A stretch of 59,626 nucleotides of DNA from Nemertoderma westbladi (taxonomy: Eukaryota; Xenacoelomorpha; Nemertodermatida; Nemertodermatidae), in assembly GCA_032718475.1 (NCBI GenBank), contig JAUCBJ010007510.1, forward strand, positions 64,001 to 123,626, read 5' to 3'. The notes below the pieces were generated by a model that had not been told where the DNA came from, made no database searches, and saw only the letters and a program-made list of their open reading frames with translations. Below are positions 21,611-32,592 of this stretch, piece after piece (positions within the stretch are counted from its first letter, which is position 1; every line of letters begins with the position of its first letter). The position numbers and the translations under genes are program-made.

Positions 21611-21862
21611 ATGATGTATCAAGATAGCTATCATGATAGATACCCCTATGTTTGGCTTCTAGATTTGTGCAGTGCAGAGGCTATAATAGGAAACGATAAT
21701 GCACCTGTAACATACGGTAGGGTAGTAATAGACGAAGAGGAAATTATAATCACCAAGGAACCACTGAGTGTCATTGGAATTTCGGACAGCCTATCCAAAT
21801 TTAGAGTTCATGATCTCCTTGCGCATGTGCAGCATCCTGGTGTAATGAGGCAATCATGTTAA
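21611..21862 (+). CDS. Small ORF of unknown function (83 codons)
   Basis: An ATG-started frame ending in TAA in unique, non-repetitive DNA. The product is mixed and soluble-looking, with an acidic VVIDEEEIIITKE segment and HDLLAHVQHPG near the end; no family is recognised. It could be a short gene, one exon of a larger gene, or chance: a frame of this size is common in DNA of this length. It is kept because it does not overlap a repeat or a transposon and its amino-acid mix is not skewed by composition. Confidence 0.25.
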   Translation: MMYQDSYHDRYPYVWLLDLCSAEAIIGNDNAPVTYGRVVIDEEEIIITKEPLSVIGISDSLSKFRVHDLLAHVQHPGVMRQSC

Positions 21863-21967
21863 TTTACCTCAGGTATTCAGCTCGACTAAAAATGTATGTG
21901 TCGTCCACAAGAGGAGTGTTTCTATCATTAAACCATATGGCTACATGCTTTACGTCGGATTTACTAT

Positions 21968-22400
21968 GTCAATTACAATGCACACATCTCCAACCAGATA
22001 CTATATAACATTGGAGGTTTCTCATTGGTTCCCCACACATCTCCAACCAGATACTATATAACATTGGAGGTTTCTCATTGGTTCCCCCAATTACAATGCA
22101 CACATCTCCAACCAGACACTATATAACATTGGAGGTTTCTCATTGGTTCCCCACACATCTCCAACCAGATACTATATAACATTGGAGGTTTCTCATTGGT
22201 TCCCCCAATTACAATGCACACATCTCCAACCAGATACTATATAACATTGGAGGTTTCTCATTGGTTCTCTGTGCATGATATAGTGCTTTGACAGCCCCAT
22301 TTTCTGATAATCTTGCAAAAGTCATGTGGTATAGGGAGTTGTGGAGGTGCAATTTTATTGATAAGCCGGGATGGCATTCTTAATGCACGCTGGATTGGGA
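21968..22400 (+). pseudogene. LINE C 3' fragment with amplified internal segment
   Basis: A diverged plus-strand piece of LINE C. A segment containing CACACATCTCCAACCAG and ATATAACATTGGAGGTTTCT is present five times in tandem (about 21980-22265); it corresponds to a single segment at about 46710-46765 of the better copy. The sequence then jumps to the C-terminal part (GGTATAGGGAGTTGTGGAGG, then AAGCCGGGATGGCATTCTTA), so the intervening coding sequence was deleted. Confidence 0.85.
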
Positions 22401-22507
22401 TTGTCAATTGTGGATTGCATGGTGGTAGCAAAAATATTTTTGTAAAGCAAGCAAAGTATCTCAATGTGTAGCTTCAAAGCAGCCGGCGGATTATAGAAGT
22501 AGTATGT

Positions 22508-23388
22508 GGGTTTACTACTACTACTACTAGGTCGAGCGAACTCGGACAGTGGAAATGAGATCCTTCCAGGCTTCCCGATTCTCCATAGTTGTCGCAATTT
22601 CGTTTCTCCTAAGTTCAGTATCCCTTTCAAGTTGATCTATATATGTTATGGCCGGTCGTCCACGACTACGCTTTCCATGAGTTGGTTGCCAGAAAAGTAG
22701 ATCTGGTATGACCTCGTCTTTACTTCGCCAGCAGTGCCCACTAAACTTAATCTGCGTTCACGGAGGGTGGTTGATACAGGTGGTATTGTACCATAAAGCT
22801 CGGCGTTTGTCATGTGTCGTCTCCAGCTGATGTTTAGGGCTGCCCTTAGTAGTCTTGTGTAGCAACCATCAATTCGTTGTTCAAGTGATTTAGTCAGTGT
22901 CCAGGTCTCACCCCCGTATTAAAATACACTTTCCAGTGTGGCTCGAAAGAACTTAGTCTTCAGGTGCCTGGAGAGATCTGATTTCCAGATGGTATCCATT
23001 TTTGATAGAGCTACCCAAGCCTCTGCTTTCCTAACTTCTATGTCCTTTTTGCTACTCTCTATCCATGATCCAAGGTACTGGAAGTCGTCAACCTTCCTTA
23101 GTTGATTATTATCAATTGTTGTCAAGTTTCCATCAATATTAACAGTCATGAATTCGGTCTTGGTAGCATTTATATTCAATCCAACCTCCTTAGCAGCCCT
23201 CTCCACTTTATTTAGTAGAAGCTGTGCATCTGCTAGCGCATTAGAGAGCAGGGCGATGTCATCCGCAAAGTCGGTGTCTGTGACTGTAGTTGCCGGATAT
23301 CTACTACTTCTGCGTTCTTGAAGTGTGAATCCCAGATCTTCACCCTTTGTGGTCGTCCTCATTGCGTAATCCAGTACAGTACAATTAC
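22508..23388 (-). pseudogene. LINE D: 5'-truncated LINE related to LINE C
   Basis: The minus strand encodes the second half of a reverse transcriptase: DTDFADDIALLSNALADAQ, LNINATKTEFMTVNIDGN, VDDFQYLGSWIESSKKDIEV and IWKSDLSRHLKTKFFRATLE, then a stop and frame breaks, then a recognisable GETWTLTKSLEQRIDG-type continuation. The C-terminus ends NREAWKDLI...VRVRST and stops at the TAG inside CCTAG, directly followed by TAGTAG, the same 3' tail as LINE C. The 5' end is cut by the 42-bp array at about 23390. Architecture and motifs place it in the same clade as LINE C but a different family. Confidence 0.85.
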
Positions 23389-23745
23389 AAATAGTCCGCA
23401 AACACCCACCCCCAAATTGTGTGACTTCGCTAGGTCTCCGCAAACACCCACCCCCAAACTGTGTGACTTCGCTAAGGCCCCGCAAACACCCACCCCAAAC
23501 TGTGTGACTTCGCTAAGGCTCCGTAAACACCCACCCCAAACTGTGTGACTTCGCTAAGGCTCCGCAAACACCCACCCCCAAATTGTGTGACTTCGCTAGG
23601 GCTCCGCAAACACCCACCCCCAAACTGTGTGACTTCGCTAAGGCCCCGCAAACACCCACCCCAAACTGTGTGACTTCGCTAAGGCTCCGCAAACACCCAC
23701 CCCCAAACTGTATCACTTCGCTAAGGCTCCGCCCCTGCAAACAGA
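23389..23745. repeat. 41/42-bp minisatellite, about 8 copies
   Basis: Unit with GCAAACACCCACCCC and TGTGTGACTTCGCTAAGGC; length alternates by one base in the C run. The unit resembles the right end of the pearl-like element (ACCCACCCCC ... TTCGCTAAGGCTCCGCC at about 11905-11945), suggesting derivation from such an end. Confidence 0.95.
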
Positions 23746-24096
23746 GGTTTACACTATGTGCATTATGGGTACTACACGGCTGTGCATCATATGATACTTC
23801 TAATTATTTACAGGGTCAAAAAGTAATAGACTCATTGAATCCGCAATGATAAATTGTGTGTTTTCAGACACCATTACATTAGGACTAAAGTGATTTTACC
23901 CAAGATATTGCGCAAAAGGTGCAGATTGCTCAACAAGATATTGGACTGTGAAAGCAATATAAGCATATGATCACCAAAAACACTGCTTGATAATTAAGAC
24001 CAGCTCATTCGACCTGCAATTATCTATTTAGTTGGTGTAAAGGGAAAACACCGGAAAGCTCCTTTTGTGAAATATCTTGTGAACTAATCACTTTAG
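23746..24096. other. Unique DNA between two arrays
   Basis: No gene or repeat recognised. Confidence 0.4.
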
Positions 24097-25632
24097 TTTC
24101 TACAACCACTAAATCGATCTATCCTTAACCCTGTGGCATAGATGTTTCGTTTCTAAAACCACTAAATCGATCTATCCTTAACCCTGTGGCATATATGTTT
24201 CGTTTCTACAACCACTAAATCGATCTATCCTTAACCCTGTGGCATAGATGTTTCGTTTCTACAACCACTAAATCGATCTATCCTTAACCCTGTGGCATAG
24301 ATGTTTCGTTTCTACAACCACTAAATCGATCTATCCTTAACCCTGTGGCATAGATGTTTCGTTTCTACAACCACTAAATCGATCTATCCCTAACCCTGTG
24401 GCATAGATGTTTCGTTTCTACAACCACTAAATCGATCTATCCTTAACCCTGTGGCATAGATGTTTCGTTTCTAAAACCACTAAATCGATCTACCCTTAAC
24501 CCTGTGGCATACATGTTTCGTTTCTAAAACCACTAAATCGATCTATCCTTAACCCTGTGGCATAGATGTTTCGTTTCTACAACCACTAAATCGATCTATC
24601 CCTAACCCTGTGGCATAGATGTTTCGTTTCTACAACCACTAAATCGATCTATCCTTAACCCTGTGGCATAGATGTTTCGTTTCTACAACCACTAAATCGA
24701 TCTATCCCTAACCCTGTGGCATAGATGTTTCGTTTCTACAACCACTAAATCGATCTATCCTTAACCCTGTGGCATAGATGTTTCGTTTCTAAAACCACTA
24801 AATCGATCTATCCTTAACCCTGTGGCATAGGTGTTTCGTTTCTACAACCACTAAATCTATCTATCCTTAACCCTGTGGCATAGATGTTTCGTTTCTACAA
24901 CCACTAAATCGATCTATCCCTAACCCTGTGGCATAGATGTTTCGTTTCTACAACCACTAAATCGATCTATCCTTAACCCTGTGGCATAGATGTTTCGTTT
25001 CTAAAACCACTAAATCGATCTATCCTTAACCCTGTGGCATAGATGTTTCGTTTCTACAACCACTAAATCGATCTTTCCTTAACCATGTGGCATAGATGTT
25101 TCGTTTCTACAACCACTAAATCGATCTATCCTTAACCCTGTGGCATAGATGTTTCGTTTCTACAACCACTAAATCGATCTATCCTTAACCCTGTGGCATA
25201 GATGTTTCGTTTCTAAAACCACTAAATCGATCTATCCTTAACCCTGTGGCATAGATGTTTCGTTTCTACAACCACTAAATCGATCTATCCTTAACCCTGT
25301 GGCATAGATGTTTCGTTTCTACAACCACTAAATCGATCTATCCTTAACCCTGTGGCATAGATGTTTCGTTTCTACAACCACTAAATCGATCTATCCTTAA
25401 CCCTGTGGCATAGATGTTTCGTTTCTACAACCACTAAATCGATCTATCCTTAACCCTGTGGCATAGATGTTTCGTTTCTACAACCACTAAATCGATCTAT
25501 CCTTAACCCTGTGGCATAGATGTTTCGTTTCTACAACCACTAAATCGATCTATCCTTAACCCTGTGGCATAGATGTTTCGTTTCTACAACCACTAAATCG
25601 ATCTATCCTTAACCCTGTGGCATAGATGTTTC
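24097..25632. repeat. 53-bp minisatellite, about 29 copies
   Basis: Unit with CAACCACTAAATCGATCTAT and CCTTAACCCTGTGGCATAGA at a 53-bp step (24123 to 24176). Copies are nearly identical; variants (TACAACC or TAAAACC, ATCCTT or ATCCCT) are interspersed. 53 is not a multiple of 3 and no long frame results. Confidence 0.95.
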
Positions 25633-26177
25633 ATTTTTAATGGAGATGCATAATATCAATTTGACGCTATGCTGTTGAATTGAACATGACAAACCCTGTT
25701 GCACAATATCTCTAGAATTATTCACTCTATTACTAATTTGAAGGTGACATAATAGCCACTAGACATCATTATGGATACTACTAGTGTGTACGTACAACAT
25801 ATGGATACTAAATGAATGTACATATTAATGAGTTCTACACGAAATGACTTTAAATTGAAGTAAATAATTATTTCTAGGAATTTAACACGATCGATATATC
25901 AATATTTTATCATTATTTGGTGACAGATTTAAATTCACAACCTCCTGACTCGAAATTCTGATTGATAGGTACATAATCAGCACAGATTGTTGAATAAAAA
26001 CCATAAAAAATATAATCTAGATATCTATTGTAGCTCATGGTGCAGTTGCAATATTATTAATTTAAGGCAGATTAAAATATATGTGATAATGTAATTTGAT
26101 TGTGGCCAGGTGTAATATTACAGTAGATACTACTACTATTTGGTATATATACATAATACATATATAATATAATAACC
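25633..26177. promoter_or_regulatory. Upstream region of the GPCR gene, AT-rich with TATA-like sequence
   Basis: Unique DNA between the 53-bp array and the receptor gene. TATATATACATAATACATAT and further TATA-like runs lie at about 26143-26170, only 20-45 bases before the start codon. That is close for a TATA box, so real transcription may begin further upstream or an intron may be present in the 5' UTR. Confidence 0.3.
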
Positions 26178-26186
26178 ATGGTGTAA
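26178..26186 (+). promoter_or_regulatory. Two-codon upstream ORF (ATG GTG TAA)
   Basis: The ATG at 26178 has a strong Kozak context (AACCATGG) but is followed by one codon and a stop, two bases before the receptor start at 26189, whose context is weaker (AAATATGT). If both are on the mRNA, ribosomes would favour the minimal frame first. Confidence 0.4.
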
Positions 26187-26188
26187 AT

Positions 26189-27394
26189 ATGTGGAATATA
26201 TCAACAACCCAATCTACTCAGCTCCAATCGGTGAACCAACTTACATCCCAATTATACGGCCGACATTCCACAGCGTTTTACCTAACTCTACCTTATACTT
26301 GTTTATATATGGGATTCGGTCTTCTGGGTCATTGCGCTGTGATTACTGTTGTTTTACTAGAACCAGCTTTCTACTCATCCCTTTTTTATAAATTACTTAT
26401 CATAGACGCAATAGTTGAATCCATGACATGTATTGGATCACTAATGCGTGTTTTCAGAAACTATCGCGTATTCTGCTCCACTAAAGTAGAAACAGCGACC
26501 ACCCGAGAATATACCAATTGTAGCTCCCTTTTGGGGGCATCTATGGTTGCTGGTCTCGAGGTCGTCGATGGCCCATTTGCCGATCTGTCTGCATGGTGCG
26601 TGATAATAATATCAATGGACAGAGTTATGGGGCTTTATAGGCCTATATGGTACCGCGACATGGCCAATAAACAAGGTCGCATTATAACAGGCGTTATTGT
26701 TGCCTTGTTGGCAGTATTTCTGTTGACAACATGGCCGCTCTACACTTACCGTTATATCCAGTGGATCGAAGAAACGGAAACTTGGAAAGTCGTAGAGCCT
26801 AGGAGTACGGAAGCTGTGGCCGAGTACCGGTACCACCTCTTGATGATATATAAACCGGGACGTTGCTGCATACAAGTAGCTCTCACTGTCATTATGTGCT
26901 CTGCGGTTCTCATTAAAGTCCACCTCATGAAGAAAAAGTGGCAAAGACGTGACAAGAGGGCACGAAATCTCTCCTACATGATGTTTATAATGATAATAAT
27001 GACGTTTATCCATTTATCTGTGAGTGGAATACAGCTGGCAGTCGAGTTCTACACTAAATCATTGCGAAGCAGACATCAAGAGTACCAGTTAGAGGAAGAA
27101 ATATACAGGTGGATTCTAGCGGAGAAGGTTAATATAATTCTGGTTTTCGCCCTTCAGTATTTATCGATTGTTTACGCACTGAACTTTTACATTTTACTTT
27201 TGGTAAAGACTTTTCGTTCCGCGGTGGCCAATCGAATTGCCAAGCCAATTGCAAGAAAACTTCCATGTCTGGCTAAGTGCCACCTGGTACAGGGCGATTC
27301 GCCATTTCGACCTAATAACACAACTTATGTTTTAGAGACCAAAGCTTATAATGATGCCAGCACTACATATGGTAAAGAAGAAACCGCTTGTTGA
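26189..27394 (+). CDS. Rhodopsin-class GPCR-like seven-transmembrane receptor, intronless
   Basis: A 401-residue single-exon frame with seven hydrophobic segments at about 30-57, 63-86, 131-148, 164-187, 225-247, 260-286 and 313-340. Landmarks: N-linked site near the N-terminus (NIS at 3), a DR pair at 144-145 followed by YRPIWY (the DRY region after TM3), a basic loop before TM6 (KKKWQRRDKRAR), and LNFYILLLVKTFR at 331-343, the position and style of the SxNFxxYxxxxKxFR end of peptide receptors of the FMRFamide-receptor type. Missing are the usual proline of TM6 and the NPxxY proline. The C-terminal tail is about 58 residues. It would sit in the plasma membrane and couple to G proteins; the ligand cannot be told. 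It is flanked by arrays at both sides, and no poly(A) signal lies close to the stop; an AATAAA occurs near 27913. Confidence 0.85.
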   Translation: MWNISTTQSTQLQSVNQLTSQLYGRHSTAFYLTLPYTCLYMGFGLLGHCAVITVVLLEPAFYSSLFYKLLIIDAIVESMTCIGSLMRVFRNYRVFCSTKVETATTREYTNCSSLLGASMVAGLEVVDGPFADLSAWCVIIISMDRVMGLYRPIWYRDMANKQGRIITGVIVALLAVFLLTTWPLYTYRYIQWIEETETWKVVEPRSTEAVAEYRYHLLMIYKPGRCCIQVALTVIMCSAVLIKVHLMKKKWQRRDKRARNLSYMMFIMIIMTFIHLSVSGIQLAVEFYTKSLRSRHQEYQLEEEIYRWILAEKVNIILVFALQYLSIVYALNFYILLLVKTFRSAVANRIAKPIARKLPCLAKCHLVQGDSPFRPNNTTYVLETKAYNDASTTYGKEETAC

Positions 27395-27439
27395 AACGTG
27401 TTTGTGAATAATAATCGTCAAAAAATATTATAATATGAC

Positions 27440-27652
27440 GGGGCTGAGATTGGATTTGCTGTGGTTACTGGTTAGATATTTTGGGGCTAAGATTGGATTT
27501 GCTGTGGTTACTGGTTATATATTTTGGGGCTAAGATTGGATTTGCTGTGGTTACTGGTTAGATATTTTGGGGCTAAGATTGGATTTGCTGTGGTTACTGG
27601 TTAGATATTTTGGGGCTAAGATTGGATTTGCTATGGTTACTGGTTAGATATT
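27440..27652. repeat. 43-bp minisatellite, 5 copies
   Basis: Unit with GGGGCTAAGATTGGATTTGC and GTGGTTACTGGTTAGATAT, step 43 bp, starting about 45 bases after the receptor stop codon, so it probably lies in the 3' UTR. Confidence 0.95.
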
Positions 27653-28032
27653 TTTTTCTTTTTGGAGGGATTGAAACTTTTTGATGTTTCGGCATCTAAT
27701 TCGTCACACTAAATGAGAGTTTTGACCTTAGGGCATTATTTTTATTTAACACCTAGTAGCTAAGGAGCTGAATTAATGACGTAATATGGTTTTATTAATT
27801 AACTACTATTAATTAATGAATACTAAAATTTATTTCCAAACATTTGGTGTTCGGAATTTAAAATTAAAACTTTAACTAAAACATATAAATAGTAAGAAAT
27901 ATAATATTAGACTGTAAAATAAAGGGGGGGGGGGGGGTCTGTTTAAAAGTTTCTCCCAAGTGTCATCAGGTAGATGGCGGTGCGTCGCGGCGCGGCGCGG
28001 AGACTGGACTGCATGAGGGGATTGTAGGGCCT
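27653..28032. other. AT-rich unique DNA with a G homopolymer
   Basis: No gene seen. A run of about 15 G lies at 27922-27936 just after an AATAAA. Confidence 0.5.
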
Positions 28033-28376
28033 TATCGCCCTTTGGGAACATATCGCCCTTTGGGAACATATCGCCCTTTGGGAACATATCGCCCCGGGTC
28101 TTTATCGCCCCGGGTCTTTATCGCCCCGGGTCTTTATCGCCCCGGGTCTTTATCGCCCCCGGGTCTTTATCGCCCCTGGGTCTTTATCGCCCCGGGTCTT
28201 TATCGCCCCCTGGTCTTTATCGCCCCGGGTCTTTATCGCCCCCGGGTCTTTATCGCCCCTGGGTCTTTATTGCCCCGGGTCTTTATCGCCCCGGGTCTTT
28301 ATCGCTCCGGGTCTTTATCGCCCCCGGGTCTTTATCACCCCGGGTCTTTATCGCCCCGGGTCTTTATCGCCCCTGG
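28033..28376. repeat. 18-bp (3 copies) then 16/17-bp (about 17 copies) minisatellites
   Basis: Three copies of CCCTTTGGGAACATATCG pass directly into copies of CCCCGGGTCTTTATCG with or without one extra C. Both units end in ATCG, suggesting one arose from the other. The frame of about 115 codons here is periodic only. Confidence 0.95.
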
Positions 28377-28447
28377 TAACTTACGTTAAAATACGTTAAA
28401 ATAAATCGAGTTGATTAAAATAGTAACATTTAGGCGCAGTAAGCTAG

Positions 28448-29952
28448 TGAATGCCTGACGCCATGAAGGGTGATCTTCCACAGTAAACCCTTCCACTCTG
28501 CTTCTTAAAGGAATGCCTGTTAACCACCATGGGTGATCTTCCACAGTAAACCCTTCCACTCTGTTTCTTAAAGGAATGCCTGTTAACCACCATGGGTGAT
28601 CTTCCACAGTAAACCCTTCCACTCTGTTTCTTAAAGGAGTGCCTGTTCACCACCATGGGTGATCTTCCACAGTAAACCCTTCCACTCTGTTTCTTAAAGG
28701 AATGCCTGTTAACCACCATGGGTGATCTTCCACAGTAAACCCTTCCACTCTGCTTCTTAAAGGAATGCCTGTTAACCACCATGGGTGATCTTCCACAGTA
28801 AACCCTTCCACTCTGTTTCTTAAAGGAGTGCCTGTTCACCACCATGGGTGATCTTCCACAGTAAACCCTTCCACTCTGCTTCTTAAAGGAATGCCTGTTA
28901 ACCACCATGGGTGATCTTCCACAGTAAACCCTTCCACTCTGTTTCTTAAAGGAGTGCCTGTTCACCACCATGGGTGATCTTCCACAGTAAACCCTTCCAC
29001 TCTGTTTCTTAAAGGAATGCCTGTTAACCACCATGGGTGATCTTCCACAGTAAACCCTTCCACTCTGTTTCTTAAAGGAGTGCCTGTTCACCACCATGGG
29101 TGATCTTCCACAGTAATCCCTTCCACTCTGTTTCTTAAAGGAATGCCTGTTAACCACCATGGGTGATCTTCCACAGTAAACCCTTCCACTCTGCTTCTTA
29201 AAGGAATGCCTGTTAACCACCATGGGTGATCTTCCACAGTAAACCCTTCCACTCTGTTTCTTAAAGGAGTGCCTGTTCACCACCATGGGTGATCTTCCAC
29301 AGTAAACCCTTCCACTCTGCTTCTTAAAGGAATGCCTGTTAACCACCATGGGTGATTTTCCACAGTAAACCCTTCCACTCTGTTTCTTAAAGGAGTGCCT
29401 GTTCACCACCATGGGTGATCTTCCACAGTAAACCCTTCCACTCTGTTTCTTAAAGGAATGCCTGTTAACCACCATGGGTGATCTTCCACAGTAAACCCTT
29501 CCACTCTGTTTCTTAAAGGAGTGCCTGTTCACCACCATGGGTGATCTTCCACAGTAAACCCTTCCACTCTGTTTCTTAAAGGAATGCCTGTTAACCACCA
29601 TGGGTGATCTTCCACAGTAAACCCTTCCACTCTGTTTCTTAAAGGAGTGCCTGTTCACCACCATGGGTGATCTTCCACAGTAAACCCTTCCACTCTGTTT
29701 CTTAAAGGAATGCCTGTTAACCACCATGGGTGATCTTCCACAGTAAACCCTTCCACTCTGTTTCTTAAAGGAATGCCTGTTAACCACCATGGGTGATCTT
29801 CCACAGTAAAACCTTCCACTCTGCTTCCTAAAGGAATGCCTGTTCACCACCATGGGTGATCTTCCACAGTAAAACCTTCCACTCTGCTTCCTAAAGGAAT
29901 GCCTGTTCACCACCATGGGTGATCTTCCACAGTAAAACCTTCCACTTTGCTT
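28448..29952. repeat. 63-bp minisatellite, about 24 copies
   Basis: Unit with CCACCATGGGTGATCTTCCA and CAGTAAACCCTTCCACTCTG, step 63 bp. Two subtypes (GGAATGCCTGTTAACC and GGAGTGCCTGTTCACC) alternate over much of the array, giving a 126-bp dimer repeat. Since 63 is divisible by 3, the minus strand is open for more than 500 codons with 21-residue periodicity; this is not accepted as a gene. Confidence 0.95.
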
Positions 29953-30068
29953 GCTCCCCAAGGAGGGATAAATCGACAAATAATTTTGTAAAATTTGTTG
30001 GAGAAATATCGATTGTGGATGCATCGATCGATTGTAGACTGATATAATTCTCGTAAATTCACCTTCAA

Positions 30069-31957
30069 ATGGAGATGTTTCCGTTAAAGCTTAGACTTAA
30101 CTGGTGATTTAATGGAGATGTTTCCGTTAAAGCTTAGACTTAACTGGTGGTTTAATGGAGATGTTTCCGTTAAAGCTTAGACTTAACTGGTGATTTAATG
30201 GAGATGTTTCCGTTAAAGCTTAGATTTAACTGGTGATTTAATGGAGATGTTTCCGTTAAAGCTTAGACTTAACTGGTGATTTAATGGAGATGTTTCCGTT
30301 AAAGCTTAGACTTAACTGGTGATTTAATGGAGATGTTTCCGTTAAAACTGGTGATTTAATGGAGATGTTTCCGTTAAAGCTTAGACTTAACTGGTGATTT
30401 AATGGAGATGTTTCCGTTAAAGCTTAGACTTAACTGGTGATTTAATGGAGATGTTTCCATTAAAGCTTAGACTTAACTGGTGATTTAATGGAGATGTTTC
30501 CGTTAAAGCTTAGACTTAACTGGTGATTTAATGGAGATGTTTCCGTTAAAGCTTAGACTTAACTGGTGATTTAATGGAGATGTTTCCGTTAAAACTGGTG
30601 ATTTAATGGAGATGTTTCCGTTAAAGCTTAGACTTAACTGGTGATTTAATGGAGATGTTTCCGTTAAAATTGATGATTTAATGGAGATGTTTCCGTTAAA
30701 ACTGGTGATTTAATGGAGATGTTTCCGTTAAAGCTTAGACTTAACTGGTGATTTAATGGAGATGTTTCCGTTAAAACTGGTGATTTAATGGAGATGTTTC
30801 CGTTAAAGCTTAGACTTAACTGGTGATTTAATGGAGATGTTTCCGTTAAAACTGGTGATTTAATGGAGATGTTTCCGTTAAAACTGGTGATTTAATGGAG
30901 ATGTTTCCGTTAAAGCTTAGACTTAACTGGTGATTTAATGGAGATGTTTCCATTAAAGCTTAGACTTAACTGGTGATTTAATGGAGATGTTTCCGTTAAA
31001 GCTTAGACTTAACTGGTGATTTAATGGAGATGTTTCCGTTAAAGCTTAGACTTAACTGGTGATTTAATGGAGATGTTTCCGTTAAAATTGATGATTTAAT
31101 GGAGATGTTTCCGTTAAAACTGGTGATTTAATGGAGATGTTTCCGTTAAAGCTTAGACTTAACTGGTGATTTAATGGAGATGTTTCCGTTAAAATTGATG
31201 ATTTAATGGAGATGTTTCCGTTAAAACTGGTGATTTAATGGAGATGTTTCCGTTAAAGCTTAGACTTAACTGGTGATTTAATGGAGATGTTTCCGTTAAA
31301 ATTGATGATTTAATGGAGATGTTTCCGTTAAAACTGGTGATTTAATGGAGATGTTTCCGTTAAAGCTTAGACTTAACTGGTGATTTAATGGAGATGTTTC
31401 CGTTAAAACTGGTGATTTAATGGAGATGTTTCCGTTAAAGCTTAGACTTAACTGGTGATTTAATGGAGATGTTTCCGTTAAAACTGGTGATTTAATGGAG
31501 ATGTTTCCGTTAAAACTGGTGATTTAATGGAGATGTTTCCGTTAAAGCTTAGACTTAACTGGTGATTTAATGGAGATGTTTCCATTAAAGCTTAGACTTA
31601 ACTGGTGATTTAATGGAGATGTTTCCGTTAAAGCTTAGACTTAACTGGTGATTTAATGGAGATGTTTCCGCTAAAGCTTAGACTTAACTGGTGATTTAAT
31701 GGAGATGTTTCCGTTAAAACTGGTGATTTAATGGAGATGTTTCCGTTAAAGCTTAGACTTAACTGGTGATTTAATGGAGATGTTTCCGTTAAAATTGATG
31801 ATTTAATGGAGATGTTTCCGTTAAAACTGGTGATTTAATGGAGATGTTTCCGTTAAAGCTTAGACTTAACTGGTGATTTAATGGAGATGTTTCCGTTAAA
31901 ACTGGTGATTTAATGGAGATGTTTCCGTTAAAGATTATACTTAACTGTTGGTGATTT
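30069..31957. repeat. Minisatellite alternating 43-bp and 32-bp units
   Basis: The long unit TTTAATGGAGATGTTTCCGT plus TAAAGCTTAGACTTAACTGG plus TGA (43 bp) alternates with a short form lacking GCTTAGACTTA (32 bp). Long and short units occur in recurring orders along the array. A third variant has ATTGATGA. Confidence 0.95.
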
Positions 31958-32592
31958 AATGCTCTAAATTTACTTCACAGGGCAATAGTTGCAAATTTAA
32001 ACCTGATATAACCAAACACCACGTAACTGTAGACAATGTTAATTAATAATCTAAATTGGGACAGCCAACTCTGTTAAACCGATTAAGTTAGAAGTGACCA
32101 CAAATGCATAGATACAAAAACATCCAAAAGATATAATCCCTCCAAAAAAATCAATTGGGCTAAAAAAAAAGGAGCCTGACTGGCTATTACTTAACAGAAA
32201 GGAAACTTGGAACCCAAATCCATTTATATAATCTAAATCCCTCAGTGTGGAAATAAAAATTGCAGGAAATAAAAACAGCTTCATTAAATTTAATATCCGG
32301 TAGCGAAGCATTATCATTGGTGTAATTCGATATATGGCAGTGTGTTCTGAGGTTACATCGATGCCGATTCCAGTTACATTCAGCTCGAAACAAACGCTAT
32401 GATTATTAATGAACAGCGAAACTTATAACCACAATATAACTTATGTCTAAATGTTTCATTGTATAGATGTGATTATTTAACTCAAGATACATGGTAACAT
32501 TATTAATTATCTCTATCACTGCAATCCTGTTGTTAATTATAAAAATATAATGAATAATAACGTTACAGAAACAGTCGTTTGGTATGTTGGGG
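31958..32592. other. AT-rich unique DNA, no gene seen
   Basis: Only compositional short frames on the minus strand; no domain or splice structure recognised. Confidence 0.45.

Noticed and set aside
24097-25632. CRISPR array as an explanation for regular repeats
   Set aside because: Repeats are contiguous with no unique spacers, and the window is eukaryotic.
28444-30024. 526-codon minus-strand frame with 21-residue repeats containing one Cys each
   Set aside because: It results from the 63-bp array. There is no signal peptide, no flanking gene structure and no sign that variants avoid amino-acid change.
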